DNA of 64,000 nt from Weissella bombi (GTDB taxonomy: Bacteria; Bacillota; Bacilli; Lactobacillales; Lactobacillaceae): NCBI RefSeq assembly GCF_900094835.1, contig NZ_FMAO01000006.1:1-64000 (forward strand), given 5' to 3'. Within the stretch, counting starts at the first letter, position 1, and every line of letters begins with the position of its first letter. The notes under the pieces were generated by a model that saw only the letters and a program-made list of their open reading frames with translations, was not told where the DNA came from and ran no database searches. Made by a program: the position numbers and the translations under genes. Shown here in pieces: positions 44,440 to 53,687 of the stretch.

Positions 44440-44742
44440 ATGGCATCATATGCAATCATTGAGAACGGTGGAAAGCAATACAAAGTTTCTGCTGGTGACG
44501 TAATTTACGTCGAAAAGATGGACGCCGCAGAAGGTGACAAGGTTGTCTTTGACAAAGTTGTCTTCGCTGATGGCAAATTAGGTGCACCTTATGTTGAAGG
44601 TGTTACTGTTTCAGGAACTGTTGAGAAGCAAGGTAAGGAAAAGAAAGTTGTTACTTTCAAGTACAAGCCAAAGAAGCACTCACATGCTAAGCAAGGTCAC
44701 CGCCAACCTTATACTAAGGTTGTCATTGACTCAATTGCCTAA
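44440..44742 (+). CDS. rplU: 50S ribosomal protein L21
   Basis: A 100-residue large-subunit protein: [26 protein letters not shown] at the start and [22 protein letters not shown] at the basic end are typical. ATG 44440 is chosen because GGAGGT lies nine bases upstream and the product then matches the family start. rpmA follows after 25 bases with no prp gene between. Confidence 0.97.
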   Translation: MASYAIIENGGKQYKVSAGDVIYVEKMDAAEGDKVVFDKVVFADGKLGAPYVEGVTVSGTVEKQGKEKKVVTFKYKPKKHSHAKQGHRQPYTKVVIDSIA

Positions 44743-44767
44743 GCCATCGGATAGGAGGATTTAAATC

Positions 44768-45079
44768 ATGCAATTAAATTTGAATAACTTGACGATGCTT
44801 GCTCACCACAAAGGTGGTGGTTCATCAGCCAACGGTCGTGACTCAGCTGGTCGTCGTCTAGGTACAAAGCGTGCCGACGGACAAGACATCAAAGCTGGAT
44901 CAATCATTTACCGTCAACGTGGTACTCACATCTACCCAGGTGTGAACGTTGGGCGCGGTAACGATGATACATTGTTTGCTTTGACTGATGGTGTTGTAAA
45001 GTTCGGTCGTATGGGCCGTGACAAGCGCCAAGTATCAGTTGTATCTCGTGAAGAATACAAAGAAATTATTGCTAAGTAA
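44768..45079 (+). CDS. rpmA: 50S ribosomal protein L27 with atypical N-terminal extension
   Basis: A 103-residue L27. The body is canonical: [24 protein letters not shown] and [13 protein letters not shown]. In many Firmicutes L27 starts with LKLNLQFFASKKG, and the protease Prp removes the first nine residues after FF. Here the extension reads [17 protein letters not shown], keeping the LNL part but losing FF, and no prp gene lies between rplU and rpmA. TAGGAGG supports the start at 44768; a start at the internal Met would have no ribosome site. Confidence 0.95.
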   Translation: MQLNLNNLTMLAHHKGGGSSANGRDSAGRRLGTKRADGQDIKAGSIIYRQRGTHIYPGVNVGRGNDDTLFALTDGVVKFGRMGRDKRQVSVVSREEYKEIIAK

Positions 45080-45089
45080 TTAGCTGTTA

Positions 45090-45126
45090 AAAAGACTTAC
45101 TAATTTAATTAGTAAGTCTTTTTTTG
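45090..45126 (+). terminator. Rho-independent terminator of rplU-rpmA
   Basis: AAAGACTTACTAA pairs with TTAGTAAGTCTTT, followed by Ts. Confidence 0.9.
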
Positions 45127-45272
45127 TTTATGTTGTTCTTGCTGAATTTTTATTAGCAAAAACAAGTGTATATTTAAGCTGTATTGTATACTATAAGTAT
45201 GAAAAAAATTGTAAAAAAGACGTTATAAATAAATAAAAAACATGAAACACATCAAATAAGGGAGGTAGCATT

Positions 45273-46451
45273 GTGACGTTTGCGACTGAAGAAAAATTAC
45301 AATGGTCATTTGAATTAGCAAATGACGCGGTGTATTTTGCGTCATCAGATGGAAAAACTAAGTACTATGGATTTGGAAAGCAGGCCGAGTTAATTGGCGG
45401 TTCATTTGACCAAGTGCAAGATTGGTTAGTTAAAGTACAACAAACAAATCCACAACCAATTTTTGGTGGCTTTGCGTTTGATGATCAACAAATTGATGAT
45501 TCTGAATTGATGAATGGTTATTTTTTTCAACCGGCCGTTGTTTATGATGTTGTCAAACAAGAAATAATTGGCCAAAATATTGATCTAGTTCGCCAGACAC
45601 AACCAAGTGGTGCAGAAGTTTTGACGACAAAAGATGAAACAGATTGGCCTACCAGAATTCAGGCTGCTATTGATGATATGCAACAAAATTCAGTGCATGA
45701 AAAAGTTGTTTTGGGACGTCAACGACAAATTACATTGTCGTCGGCTTTAAATGAAGGCAAGTTAATTAAAAGTTTACAGGAAACCCAACCAACTAGTTAT
45801 CATTTTGTTTTAAAACATTGTGGTGAACTATTTATTTCAGCAACACCGGAACGATTGGTTAAAGTTGCTCATGGTCAAGTAGCGACTGCTGCAGTAGCGG
45901 GTACGATTAAACGTGGTGAAAATCGGTCTGATGATGAAAAATTGGCTGATGAATTATGGCACGACCAAAAAAATCGAATTGAACATCAAACCGTTGTCGA
46001 AACAATCAAAGCAAATTTGCAGGCAGCTAATATTACAGATTTAAAATTCCCGACTACACCTCAAATTTTAAAGAATCCACAAGTACAACATTTGTATACG
46101 CCAATTACGGGTAAACTAACGGATGATAATAATTTGTTAGGAATTGTGAAGCAGTTGCATCCAACGCCTGCTTTAGGTGGTAAGCCAAGAGAATGGGCCT
46201 TGTCTGTTATTTCAAGTATCGAAAAGTATCCACGTGGATTATTTAGCGGGCCTGTTGGTGTGATGACGACAGACGGTGATGGTGAATTTATTGTTGGTAT
46301 TCGGGCAATGTGGTATCGCAATAATATGGTGAATTTATTTGCTGGTGCTGGCATTTTAGCTGGTTCTGATGCCCAGATGGAGTATCAAGAGACTGGCCTA
46401 AAATTATTACCAATGATGAATGTATTAAAGGAGCAAACATTACATGACTGA
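45273..46451 (+). CDS. menF: Isochorismate synthase (menaquinone branch)
   Basis: A 392-residue chorismate-using enzyme that makes isochorismate. The C-terminal catalytic part shows KVVLGRQRQITL, FISATPERLVKV, AAVAGTIKRGEN, LHPTPALGGKPREWAL and ERYPRGL/FSGPVGVM-type segments (here EKYPRGLFSGPVG), with IRAMWY near the end. GTG start 45273 after GGGAGG. It overlaps menD by eight bases. Confidence 0.95.
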   Translation: MTFATEEKLQWSFELANDAVYFASSDGKTKYYGFGKQAELIGGSFDQVQDWLVKVQQTNPQPIFGGFAFDDQQIDDSELMNGYFFQPAVVYDVVKQEIIGQNIDLVRQTQPSGAEVLTTKDETDWPTRIQAAIDDMQQNSVHEKVVLGRQRQITLSSALNEGKLIKSLQETQPTSYHFVLKHCGELFISATPERLVKVAHGQVATAAVAGTIKRGENRSDDEKLADELWHDQKNRIEHQTVVETIKANLQAANITDLKFPTTPQILKNPQVQHLYTPITGKLTDDNNLLGIVKQLHPTPALGGKPREWALSVISSIEKYPRGLFSGPVGVMTTDGDGEFIVGIRAMWYRNNMVNLFAGAGILAGSDAQMEYQETGLKLLPMMNVLKEQTLHD

Positions 46452-48123
46452 TAGTTTAACAACTAATATTAAACATTTACTAACCGCACTTGTATTACAA
46501 GGAGTTCATGACTTCGTTGTATCGCCAGGTTCAAGAACAACACCTGTTGCATTATTGTTAGCAGAAATGCAGCAAGTGCGCAATGACGTACGCGTTACAG
46601 TAGATGTGGATGAACGTTCAGCTGCTTTTTTTGCTTTAGGAATTGCTAAAACAATGCATCAACCGGTTGCTTTGTTAGCAACGTCTGGAACAGCAACAGG
46701 AAACTATTTGCCAGCAATTATGGAAGCAAGTATTTCACATATTCCATTAATTGCGCTAACAACCGATCGTCCACAAGAATTGCAACAAATAGGAGCACCA
46801 CAAACGGTTCATCAAGAAAACTTATATGGTGAACATACAAAAGCTTTTACGACAATATCTGTACAGGATGACCATGAAGATGTTACGGATTATATTGATT
46901 ACCGGGTACAAGAGTTAGTTGGGTTGACGATGACTAAGCCGGCTGGCCCAATTCAAATTAACTTACCGTTACGTAAGCCTTTAATGCCAATGTTAGGTGA
47001 AGCATGGCCAACAGTAGCAACACAACAAATTTTGGTGGGACAACAGCGCATGAGTTGGCAAAACGTGCAAGCTTTAGCAGCTTTGTTACGTAAGCCCAAA
47101 GCAATGATGTTATTGGGACCGGATGAAATCGGTTGGGATATTGATAAGTTCAAACAATTAGCAGCTCATTATCAATTACCAGTTTTAGCAGATGTATTGA
47201 GCAATTTCAGACCTAGTGAATATGCGATTAGTGGGATTGATAGTTTGTTAGCAGCAGATGTTATAAAAGACGAACTAAAACCAGAAATAGTTATTCGTTT
47301 TGGTGGTACACCAGTTTCAGCTAAAGTAACAGCCTGGTTACGTGATGCTAAAATTCCAGTGGTCCAAATTGGTCAAGAACATGCAGGACATGATCATGCA
47401 CGTCATGCTCATACAACAGTGATTGCTGATGCTGATGCGGTGGTTGCAGACTTACTTGCTGAACCAGGTGTTAAAAAATCTACATTTTTGGAACAATGGC
47501 AGAAAGTATCAGCAACATTACTAAATTTAGTTGCAAAAATGGACGATCAAAGTGCGGAATATCAAATTCCAGCTGCGTTAGCAAATTTGCCTGAAAATGG
47601 TCAATTGTTTATTGCAAATTCAATGCCAATCCGTGATATGGATAATTACTATGTGCCTAATCACCCAGTACGAATTGCAGCTAACCGTGGTGCTAACGGA
47701 ATTGATGGTACTATTTCATCAGCTTTTGGTATGGCGATGACAGGAAAGCCAACGACATTATTAACTGGTGATTTGACTTTGTTCCATGACATGAATGGTC
47801 TAATGTTGAGCCATCAGGCGCATGCACCATTGACAATTGTAGTAGTTAACAATCAGGGTGGTGGAATTTTTTCTTTCCTACCACAAGCATCTGCAAAAGC
47901 TTATTTTGAGCCAATGTTTGGTACGCCACTTCCAATTGTGATTGAGCGTGTAGCTCGACTTTATGATGCAGAATATAAGCAAGTGGATGATCTAAATACG
48001 TTATATGAGTTAGTTCATAGACCTGCAACACGTTTACGAATTATTGAAGTTAAGAGTAATCGTGAGCAAAATGTCATTGCTCATGACAAGCTGACACAAG
48101 CAATTAAAGAGGCTTTATTGTGA
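46444..48123 (+). CDS. menD: SEPHCHC synthase
   Basis: A 559-residue thiamine-diphosphate enzyme joining isochorismate and 2-oxoglutarate. The N-terminal FVVSPGSRTTPVALLLAE and DVDERSAAFFALGIAK, with SGTATGNYLPAI, hold the substrate- and ThDP-binding site. The C-terminal LTGDLTLFHDMNGL with NNQGGGIFSFLP is the ThDP/Mg motif. Length is normal. It overlaps menF and menH by a few bases, so translation is coupled. Confidence 0.96.
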   Translation: MTDSLTTNIKHLLTALVLQGVHDFVVSPGSRTTPVALLLAEMQQVRNDVRVTVDVDERSAAFFALGIAKTMHQPVALLATSGTATGNYLPAIMEASISHIPLIALTTDRPQELQQIGAPQTVHQENLYGEHTKAFTTISVQDDHEDVTDYIDYRVQELVGLTMTKPAGPIQINLPLRKPLMPMLGEAWPTVATQQILVGQQRMSWQNVQALAALLRKPKAMMLLGPDEIGWDIDKFKQLAAHYQLPVLADVLSNFRPSEYAISGIDSLLAADVIKDELKPEIVIRFGGTPVSAKVTAWLRDAKIPVVQIGQEHAGHDHARHAHTTVIADADAVVADLLAEPGVKKSTFLEQWQKVSATLLNLVAKMDDQSAEYQIPAALANLPENGQLFIANSMPIRDMDNYYVPNHPVRIAANRGANGIDGTISSAFGMAMTGKPTTLLTGDLTLFHDMNGLMLSHQAHAPLTIVVVNNQGGGIFSFLPQASAKAYFEPMFGTPLPIVIERVARLYDAEYKQVDDLNTLYELVHRPATRLRIIEVKSNREQNVIAHDKLTQAIKEALL

Positions 48124-48926
48124 ACAAAACGATTATCGTAAATAATTATCAATATGAAGTTATGATTGAGGGTTCGGGACAACCCACATGGTTATTTATG
48201 CATGGCTTTATGGGAAGCATGGCTGAATATCAGCAAGTTAAACCTCAAGGAACACGAATCTATTTAAATTTATTAGGTTTTGGTCCAAATGCGCAGGTTG
48301 TTCAACCAGCTCAACGCTTTAGATGGCACGCACAGATTAATGATTTGAATGAGCTATTGAATCAATTAGGGGTGAAAAGTGTTAACTTAGTTGGTTATTC
48401 AATGGGTGCCAGATTAGCGTTAACCTATGCAACAAGGTTCCCTAAACGAATTAATAACCTTGTTTTAGAGGGTGGTACGGCAGGACTAGCAACGCAAGGC
48501 CTACGACAAAAACGTATTATTGCGGATAATAAAAAAGCGGCCCGTGTTGTTGCTCTTGGTATGGCGAAATTTATTGACGAATGGGAAAAGTTACCACTGT
48601 TTAATAGCCAACGTCAGTTACCAATTGAAAAGCAAAAATTTATGCATGAGCAGCGGGTTAGTCAATCTGCTGAAAACGTTGCAAACTCCTTATACTATTT
48701 TGGGACAGGAGCTATGCCTAATTTTTGGGGACAACTGACAATGATTCACGTACCGGTTGTATTAATAACAGGGATGAATGATCAAAAATTTACAATGATT
48801 AATCAAAAAATGAAGCAGAGATTACCACAAGTAACGTGGCACCAAGTAGTGAACGCAGGGCACAATGTACATTTTGAACAAACTGCGCTTGTGACGGATA
48901 TTCTCAATCATTTAGTAGCTGATTAA
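48120..48926 (+). CDS. menH: SHCHC synthase MenH (alpha/beta hydrolase)
   Basis: A 268-residue alpha/beta hydrolase. The nucleophile elbow is VGYSMGARLALTYA, the oxyanion region FMHGFMGSMAEY, and the catalytic His lies in NAGHNVHFEQ. It eliminates pyruvate in menaquinone synthesis, judged by its position between menD and menC. The GTG start overlaps the menD stop in a GTGA arrangement. Confidence 0.92.
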   Translation: MNKTIIVNNYQYEVMIEGSGQPTWLFMHGFMGSMAEYQQVKPQGTRIYLNLLGFGPNAQVVQPAQRFRWHAQINDLNELLNQLGVKSVNLVGYSMGARLALTYATRFPKRINNLVLEGGTAGLATQGLRQKRIIADNKKAARVVALGMAKFIDEWEKLPLFNSQRQLPIEKQKFMHEQRVSQSAENVANSLYYFGTGAMPNFWGQLTMIHVPVVLITGMNDQKFTMINQKMKQRLPQVTWHQVVNAGHNVHFEQTALVTDILNHLVAD

Positions 48927-48949
48927 TATCATTATTGGAGGTTGTTGTA

Positions 48950-50062
48950 GTGAAAATTCAGAAAATTACGCTTTATCCATTAATATTGACGCTAAAAGCG
49001 CCATTCAAGACAGCTCACGGGACAACTAAGCAACGACCAATTACCTTGATTGCAATGCAATTAACAAATGGTGTTGTCGGTTATGGCGAAGTGCAATCAT
49101 TTGCTGATAATCAATATGCGAATGAAACACATGACCAATCTTTAGCAGTGGTACAAAATTTAAGTCAGTTGTTGATAGGACAAATATTTGCTAGACCAGA
49201 AGATGGTGCAAATTGGTTAGCAACAAAAACACCGTTATCGTTTGCTAAATCTGCTATTGAAATGGCACTTTGGGATGCATATGGTAAGCAGATGCATCAA
49301 CCTTTAGCAGCATTGTTAGGTGGTCAAACAGATAAGGTGGCAGTCGGCCAAGCAATTGGAATACAAGAAAATTGGGAGACCACGAAACAATTAGTTTTGG
49401 ATGCAATTGCTCAAGGTTATCAGCGGATAAAAATTAAAATTAATCAAACGACAGATTTACAAACAGTCGCAGCGTTGGTAAAGGCTTTTCCAAATCAAAT
49501 GTTTTCATTAGATGCTAATGCTGCTTGGCGTGGGGATAAATTAGCCGATTTACAGTTATTGGATGAAGCAGGGTTGGCACTCATTGAACAACCGTATGCA
49601 GAGACGGCATGGTTAGAACATCAGCGTGGACAAGCTGCACTAACACGGTTAAAGTTAAGCTTGGATGAGTCGTTAAATGACATTGCTGATGTGAAAAAAG
49701 CGATTGCTAATCGAACAACAGCGGCATTAACGCTTAAGCAGGGAAAACTTGGGGGTATTACGCAGACTAAAGAAGCGATTAGTTTAGCTAATCAAGCACA
49801 AATGACACCATGGATTGGTGGCATGTTAGGTACCGGTTTAGGACGTGCGGTTGATTTAATTTTGGCGAGTTTGCCAGGTGCGAATACGATTCCGGCAGAT
49901 AGTGCACAGTTTGATCATTATTATGAGACTGATATTGCGACTAATTTACCTTATGTAAAGAAAGGCTATTTACCAGTACCGTTGCAGGATGGCATTGGCG
50001 TTACTTTAAATTGGCAGGCCATTAAACAATGTTTAATACACGAACCAATTGTTTACCAATAG
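48950..50062 (+). CDS. menC: o-Succinylbenzoate synthase
   Basis: A 370-residue enolase-superfamily enzyme. Catalytic Lys in RIKIKI, metal ligands in LDANAAW, IEQPY and SLDESLND, and the second catalytic Lys in TLKQGKLGG. Promiscuous members are also N-acylamino acid racemases, but the men context points to MenC. The GTG at 48950 has GGAGG eight bases upstream. menE, menB and menA are not in the window. Confidence 0.92.
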   Translation: MKIQKITLYPLILTLKAPFKTAHGTTKQRPITLIAMQLTNGVVGYGEVQSFADNQYANETHDQSLAVVQNLSQLLIGQIFARPEDGANWLATKTPLSFAKSAIEMALWDAYGKQMHQPLAALLGGQTDKVAVGQAIGIQENWETTKQLVLDAIAQGYQRIKIKINQTTDLQTVAALVKAFPNQMFSLDANAAWRGDKLADLQLLDEAGLALIEQPYAETAWLEHQRGQAALTRLKLSLDESLNDIADVKKAIANRTTAALTLKQGKLGGITQTKEAISLANQAQMTPWIGGMLGTGLGRAVDLILASLPGANTIPADSAQFDHYYETDIATNLPYVKKGYLPVPLQDGIGVTLNWQAIKQCLIHEPIVYQ

Positions 50063-50077
50063 GCAAGTGTTACAATT

Positions 50078-50086
50078 TGTTATAAT
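50078..50086 (+). promoter_or_regulatory. Extended -10 promoter of the M24 peptidase gene
   Basis: TGTTATAAT at 50078-50086, 28 bases before the ATG. Confidence 0.6.
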
Positions 50087-50113
50087 GAAACTAGGATAGA
50101 AATGAGGACAAAG

Positions 50114-51199
50114 ATGACAACTAGAATTGAAAATGTACGACAAGTGTTTACACCATTAAAAATTGATGGTTTGTTAGTTGCTGATGGTATGAACATGGCG
50201 TACTTAACTGGATTTACTGGTGGTACAGGGGATGGACTTGTCTTAGTTGGTTCTAATCAAGCTGCTTTGATTACAGATTCACGTTATGAGGATGCCTATC
50301 GTGATCGATTGCCAGAAGGTGTTGAGTTATTAGTGACGCGTAATTATTGGGGTGTTGCGATGGCAGCTGCTCGTCGTTTTAAGATTGATAAATTAGGTTT
50401 TGAGGATTCAATGCCATTTAGAGATTTTGACTATATTGATGAAAATTTTGTTGGTACGGATATTGCGCCTGTCCCAGATTTGATAGAAGCATTGCGTGAG
50501 ATTAAAGATGAAACCGAGCTAGAAAAACTTCGTCGTTCAGCCCAGGTAGCAGTGGCAGGATTTAATGATATGTTATCAGAACTACATGTCGGCATGACTG
50601 AGCGCGATGTTGCTAACTTATTAGATTATAAAATGAAACAACATGGGGCTGATAAGCCATCATTCGATACAATTGTTGCTTCGGGTTACCGTGGTGCTTT
50701 ACCACATGGTACATACTCAGATAAGCCTATTGAAAAGGGTGAACTAGTAACCATTGATTTTGGTTACTATGTTGATGGTTACACGTCAGACATTACGCGT
50801 ACGATTGCGTTTGGTTCACTTGATGATCAATTACAAGAAATTTATGACGTTACTTTAGAAGCACAAAAAGCAACGATTGCAGCGGTTAAAGATGGTGTTG
50901 CAGTTAGCCAGCTTGATAAAATTGCTCGTGATATTATTACGGATGCTGGTTATGGTGAGCAATATACACATTCAACAGGTCATGGTGTTGGCTTGGATAT
51001 TCATGAAGGACCAATTTTGTCGGTTAATGCGCCGGCAGAAGATCAGGTTAAAGCAGGCATGATTCTAACGATTGAACCAGGAATTTACTTAACAAACGTT
51101 GGTGGTGTCCGCATTGAAGATGATGTTATTGTGACGGCTGATGGCTTCGAAAACTTAACTGAAGGGATCACAACTGATTTAATTGTGATTGATAAATAA
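50114..51199 (+). CDS. Xaa-Pro peptidase, M24B family (aminopeptidase P/YqhT-like)
   Basis: A 361-residue metallopeptidase removing residues next to proline. The creatinase-like N-domain (DGLLVADGMNMAYLTGFTG) is followed by the pita-bread domain with all five metal ligands: DFGYYVDGYTSDITRT (two Asp), STGHGVGLDIHEGP (His), LTIEPGIYL (Glu) and VRIEDDVIV (Glu). Start is ATG 50114 after GAGGA; an ATG at 50102 overlaps that site. It is cytoplasmic. Confidence 0.93.
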   Translation: MTTRIENVRQVFTPLKIDGLLVADGMNMAYLTGFTGGTGDGLVLVGSNQAALITDSRYEDAYRDRLPEGVELLVTRNYWGVAMAAARRFKIDKLGFEDSMPFRDFDYIDENFVGTDIAPVPDLIEALREIKDETELEKLRRSAQVAVAGFNDMLSELHVGMTERDVANLLDYKMKQHGADKPSFDTIVASGYRGALPHGTYSDKPIEKGELVTIDFGYYVDGYTSDITRTIAFGSLDDQLQEIYDVTLEAQKATIAAVKDGVAVSQLDKIARDIITDAGYGEQYTHSTGHGVGLDIHEGPILSVNAPAEDQVKAGMILTIEPGIYLTNVGGVRIEDDVIVTADGFENLTEGITTDLIVIDK

Positions 51200-51200
51200 T

Positions 51201-51650
51201 ATGGGATTAGAATATTTAACTTTTTATCAAGGAAATTTGGAAACAGGTTTTGATTATATTTATGCTAAAAAAAAGGATGACCATGCCTTTTATGTTAATG
51301 CGCCTGCAAAATTAGATTTAGATATTATGGATATGACTGACGAAAAATTTGATTTTTCGCAAAAAAATCGATTGCAGATTACGATTGATAAAGATTTGCG
51401 GCCATTTTCGGATGTTTGGCAAAACATTACTTTTCAATGGCCAAATGTTGAACGTCAGCTACTTGCGATTACTGCAGACTGGGCTGATGATTACGCCAAA
51501 GAACCAGTTGGTCCAGTTGAAGAGTGGGGTTTAACAATCAAAATGACTGACCAAGAGCCTCGAATAATTGTTGGGTACAATGAATTTCCTGATAATTTTG
51601 ACCAATTAGTGCGTTGGTTAAATAGTTATGCCCAGGGTAAATTACGTTAA
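51201..51650 (+). CDS. Hypothetical protein coupled to the M24 peptidase
   Basis: A 149-residue acidic, aromatic-rich soluble protein I cannot assign to a family. It starts one base after the peptidase stop (TAATATG) without a clear ribosome site, which suggests translational coupling. Notable segments: GLEYLTFYQGNLETGFDYIY and IIVGYNEFPDNFDQLVRWLN. The role is unknown. Confidence 0.7.
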   Translation: MGLEYLTFYQGNLETGFDYIYAKKKDDHAFYVNAPAKLDLDIMDMTDEKFDFSQKNRLQITIDKDLRPFSDVWQNITFQWPNVERQLLAITADWADDYAKEPVGPVEEWGLTIKMTDQEPRIIVGYNEFPDNFDQLVRWLNSYAQGKLR

Positions 51651-51665
51651 GAAACGAGGTTGATG

Positions 51666-52286
51666 ATGGATTTTTTTACGGCAGATACACATTTTTATCA
51701 TGAAGACTTATTAACTAGTCTTCATTTTTCACCAAGACCGTACGATAACCTCCATGATGAACATGCGGGATTAATTGCAGCGTGGAATGAACGCGTGACT
51801 GAACATGATCGGGTTTATCATTTGGGAGATGTAGCCATGATGAATCATGTACGTCCTGAAAGACATGCCAATGAATTAGTGGCAGAAATTTTAGAACAGC
51901 TTAATGGTCATATTACCCTAATTAAGGGTAATCATGATTCACGCTCATTGTTTAAATATTTAAATAACCACAATCCAATGTTAAGTGACGGTCAGGTTAA
52001 GTATGCGTTTGAAGATGTGGGTTGTATTGTGAAAGCAAACCATCATCAGTTTTTCTTAACGCACTATCCGTTAATTTTTGGGAAAAGTCAGAATAGCATT
52101 AATTTGCACGGTCATATTCATCATAATATGGTGGCAATTCCTGAAAATATAAATGTTGGTGTCGATAGTGCTGACTTAGAGTATTTGTCGGTGGCAGAAC
52201 GACCAACTTGGGGTAGCCCATTAACCTTTACAGAAATTGACACTATCATGCAACGCAAACACGATGATTTTGCAAAACGGAGGTAA
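51666..52286 (+). CDS. Metallophosphoesterase
   Basis: A 206-residue calcineurin-like phosphoesterase with all the metal motifs: FFTADTHFYH (D-x-H), YHLGDVAMM (GD), IKGNHDSR (GNHD), FFLTHYPL and LHGHIHH (GH-x-H). The substrate is unknown. ATG 51666 is preferred over ATG 51663 because of its distance from the GAGG ribosome site. It lies in a compact run ending in the HAD gene. Confidence 0.88.
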   Translation: MDFFTADTHFYHEDLLTSLHFSPRPYDNLHDEHAGLIAAWNERVTEHDRVYHLGDVAMMNHVRPERHANELVAEILEQLNGHITLIKGNHDSRSLFKYLNNHNPMLSDGQVKYAFEDVGCIVKANHHQFFLTHYPLIFGKSQNSINLHGHIHHNMVAIPENINVGVDSADLEYLSVAERPTWGSPLTFTEIDTIMQRKHDDFAKRR

Positions 52287-52289
52287 AAA

Positions 52290-53666
52290 ATGTCAGATAA
52301 AATATCAATTTTACATACCAATGATTTGCATTCACATTTGGAACGATGGCCTAAAATTCGCCGTTATTTATTAACACGTAAGCGTCAATTGATCCGTGAT
52401 AAGCGTAGTGTTTTGATGTTTGATATTGGTGATTTTATTGATCGTCAACATCCTTTAACTGAGGCAACCAATGGTCAAGCTAATATTAACTTAATGAATG
52501 AAATTGGTTATGATGGTGTCACAATTGGTAATAATGAAGGTTTGGGATTAAATCATGAACAATTAAATCATTTATATGATCATGCTAATTTTTCAGTTAT
52601 TTTAGGTAATATGACAGATAAGCAGACGCAAGAACAGCCTGACTGGGCATTACCATATAAAATTATTACTACTCCAAAGGGAACGCGAATTGGTGTCTTA
52701 GGATTTACTGCTCCCTTTGAATTAACATACCCGCTATTAGGTTGGCAGCCAGAAGATGTTGATCATGCTTTGGCCAGGTTATTGCCACAATTAGCTGGTA
52801 AGACTGATATCAATGTTTTGTTGTCACATCTTGGATTACAGATGGATCGCTATTTAGCAGAACGTTATAGTGAACTTCAAGTGATTATTGGTGCTCATAC
52901 GCATCATTTATTGGCGTATGGTGAAAAGCATGCGAATTCAATGCTCGCAGCAGCAGGTCGTTATGGTGATCATATTGGTCGAATTGATCTTGAAGTACAA
53001 GATGGTAAATTGCTTAATATCCAAGCACGAACGTTGACGACCGATGATTTACCTGCAGTGCGTAACGATGAGGTAGAAATTAATGGCTACCAGGCAAGTG
53101 GTGAAGAACAACTAACAAAAAATGTGGTTGCCTATTTACCAGAAGATTATCATATTGATTTGAACTTTGACCATAGGTTGATTGATCTTGGGTTGGCGGC
53201 GTTAGAAGAACGAACACAGACGGATATTGCTATGCTGTCAACTGGGATGTTTTTGCATGATTTACCGGCTGGTGTTGTAACAGCAAACGATTTACATGCA
53301 TTGTTGCCACATGCAGTCCATCCAATGCGTTCTATTTTAAAGGGCGCCGATTTATGGCGTCTTGTCCAAGAAGTGATTAAAAATCAACGTTTCTTGCAGA
53401 GTGCTCATGTTAAAGGTATGGGATTCCGCGGTAATTTATGGGGCACGGTCGTTTGGGACGGTATTGAGGTAACTGACGCTGGGGATGTTTTAGTGCATAA
53501 TCAGCCGATTGATTATGAAGCGCATTACACCATTGGCGCTTTAGATCATTACTATTTTATTCCGTATTTTCCAACTTTTGAAATTATGGGTCAAAATACT
53601 ATGTCATATGATACTGTTTTGCGAGAAGATTTTGCCAATTATTTACATAAAAAATTCGCACCATAA
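52290..53666 (+). CDS. Bifunctional metallophosphatase/5'-nucleotidase (YunD-like)
   Basis: A 458-residue protein. The N-terminal metallophosphoesterase domain shows ILHTNDLHSHLERW, MFDIGDFIDRQ, IGNNEGLGL and IIGAHTHH. The C-terminal 5'-nucleotidase domain covers about residues 270-440. No signal peptide or wall anchor is present, so it acts inside the cell, unlike secreted 5'-nucleotidases. Followed by yutD and a NagD-like HAD gene, a conserved Firmicutes grouping. GGAGG precedes the ATG. Confidence 0.9.
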   Translation: MSDKISILHTNDLHSHLERWPKIRRYLLTRKRQLIRDKRSVLMFDIGDFIDRQHPLTEATNGQANINLMNEIGYDGVTIGNNEGLGLNHEQLNHLYDHANFSVILGNMTDKQTQEQPDWALPYKIITTPKGTRIGVLGFTAPFELTYPLLGWQPEDVDHALARLLPQLAGKTDINVLLSHLGLQMDRYLAERYSELQVIIGAHTHHLLAYGEKHANSMLAAAGRYGDHIGRIDLEVQDGKLLNIQARTLTTDDLPAVRNDEVEINGYQASGEEQLTKNVVAYLPEDYHIDLNFDHRLIDLGLAALEERTQTDIAMLSTGMFLHDLPAGVVTANDLHALLPHAVHPMRSILKGADLWRLVQEVIKNQRFLQSAHVKGMGFRGNLWGTVVWDGIEVTDAGDVLVHNQPIDYEAHYTIGALDHYYFIPYFPTFEIMGQNTMSYDTVLREDFANYLHKKFAP

Positions 53667-53687
53667 TGTGATTGAGAGAAGAAATTA

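Noticed and set aside
50068-50083. WalR-like pair TGTTAC and TGTTAT before the M24 peptidase gene
   Set aside because: The offset is 10 bases instead of 11 and the second half-site is part of the extended -10. It is better explained as the promoter.
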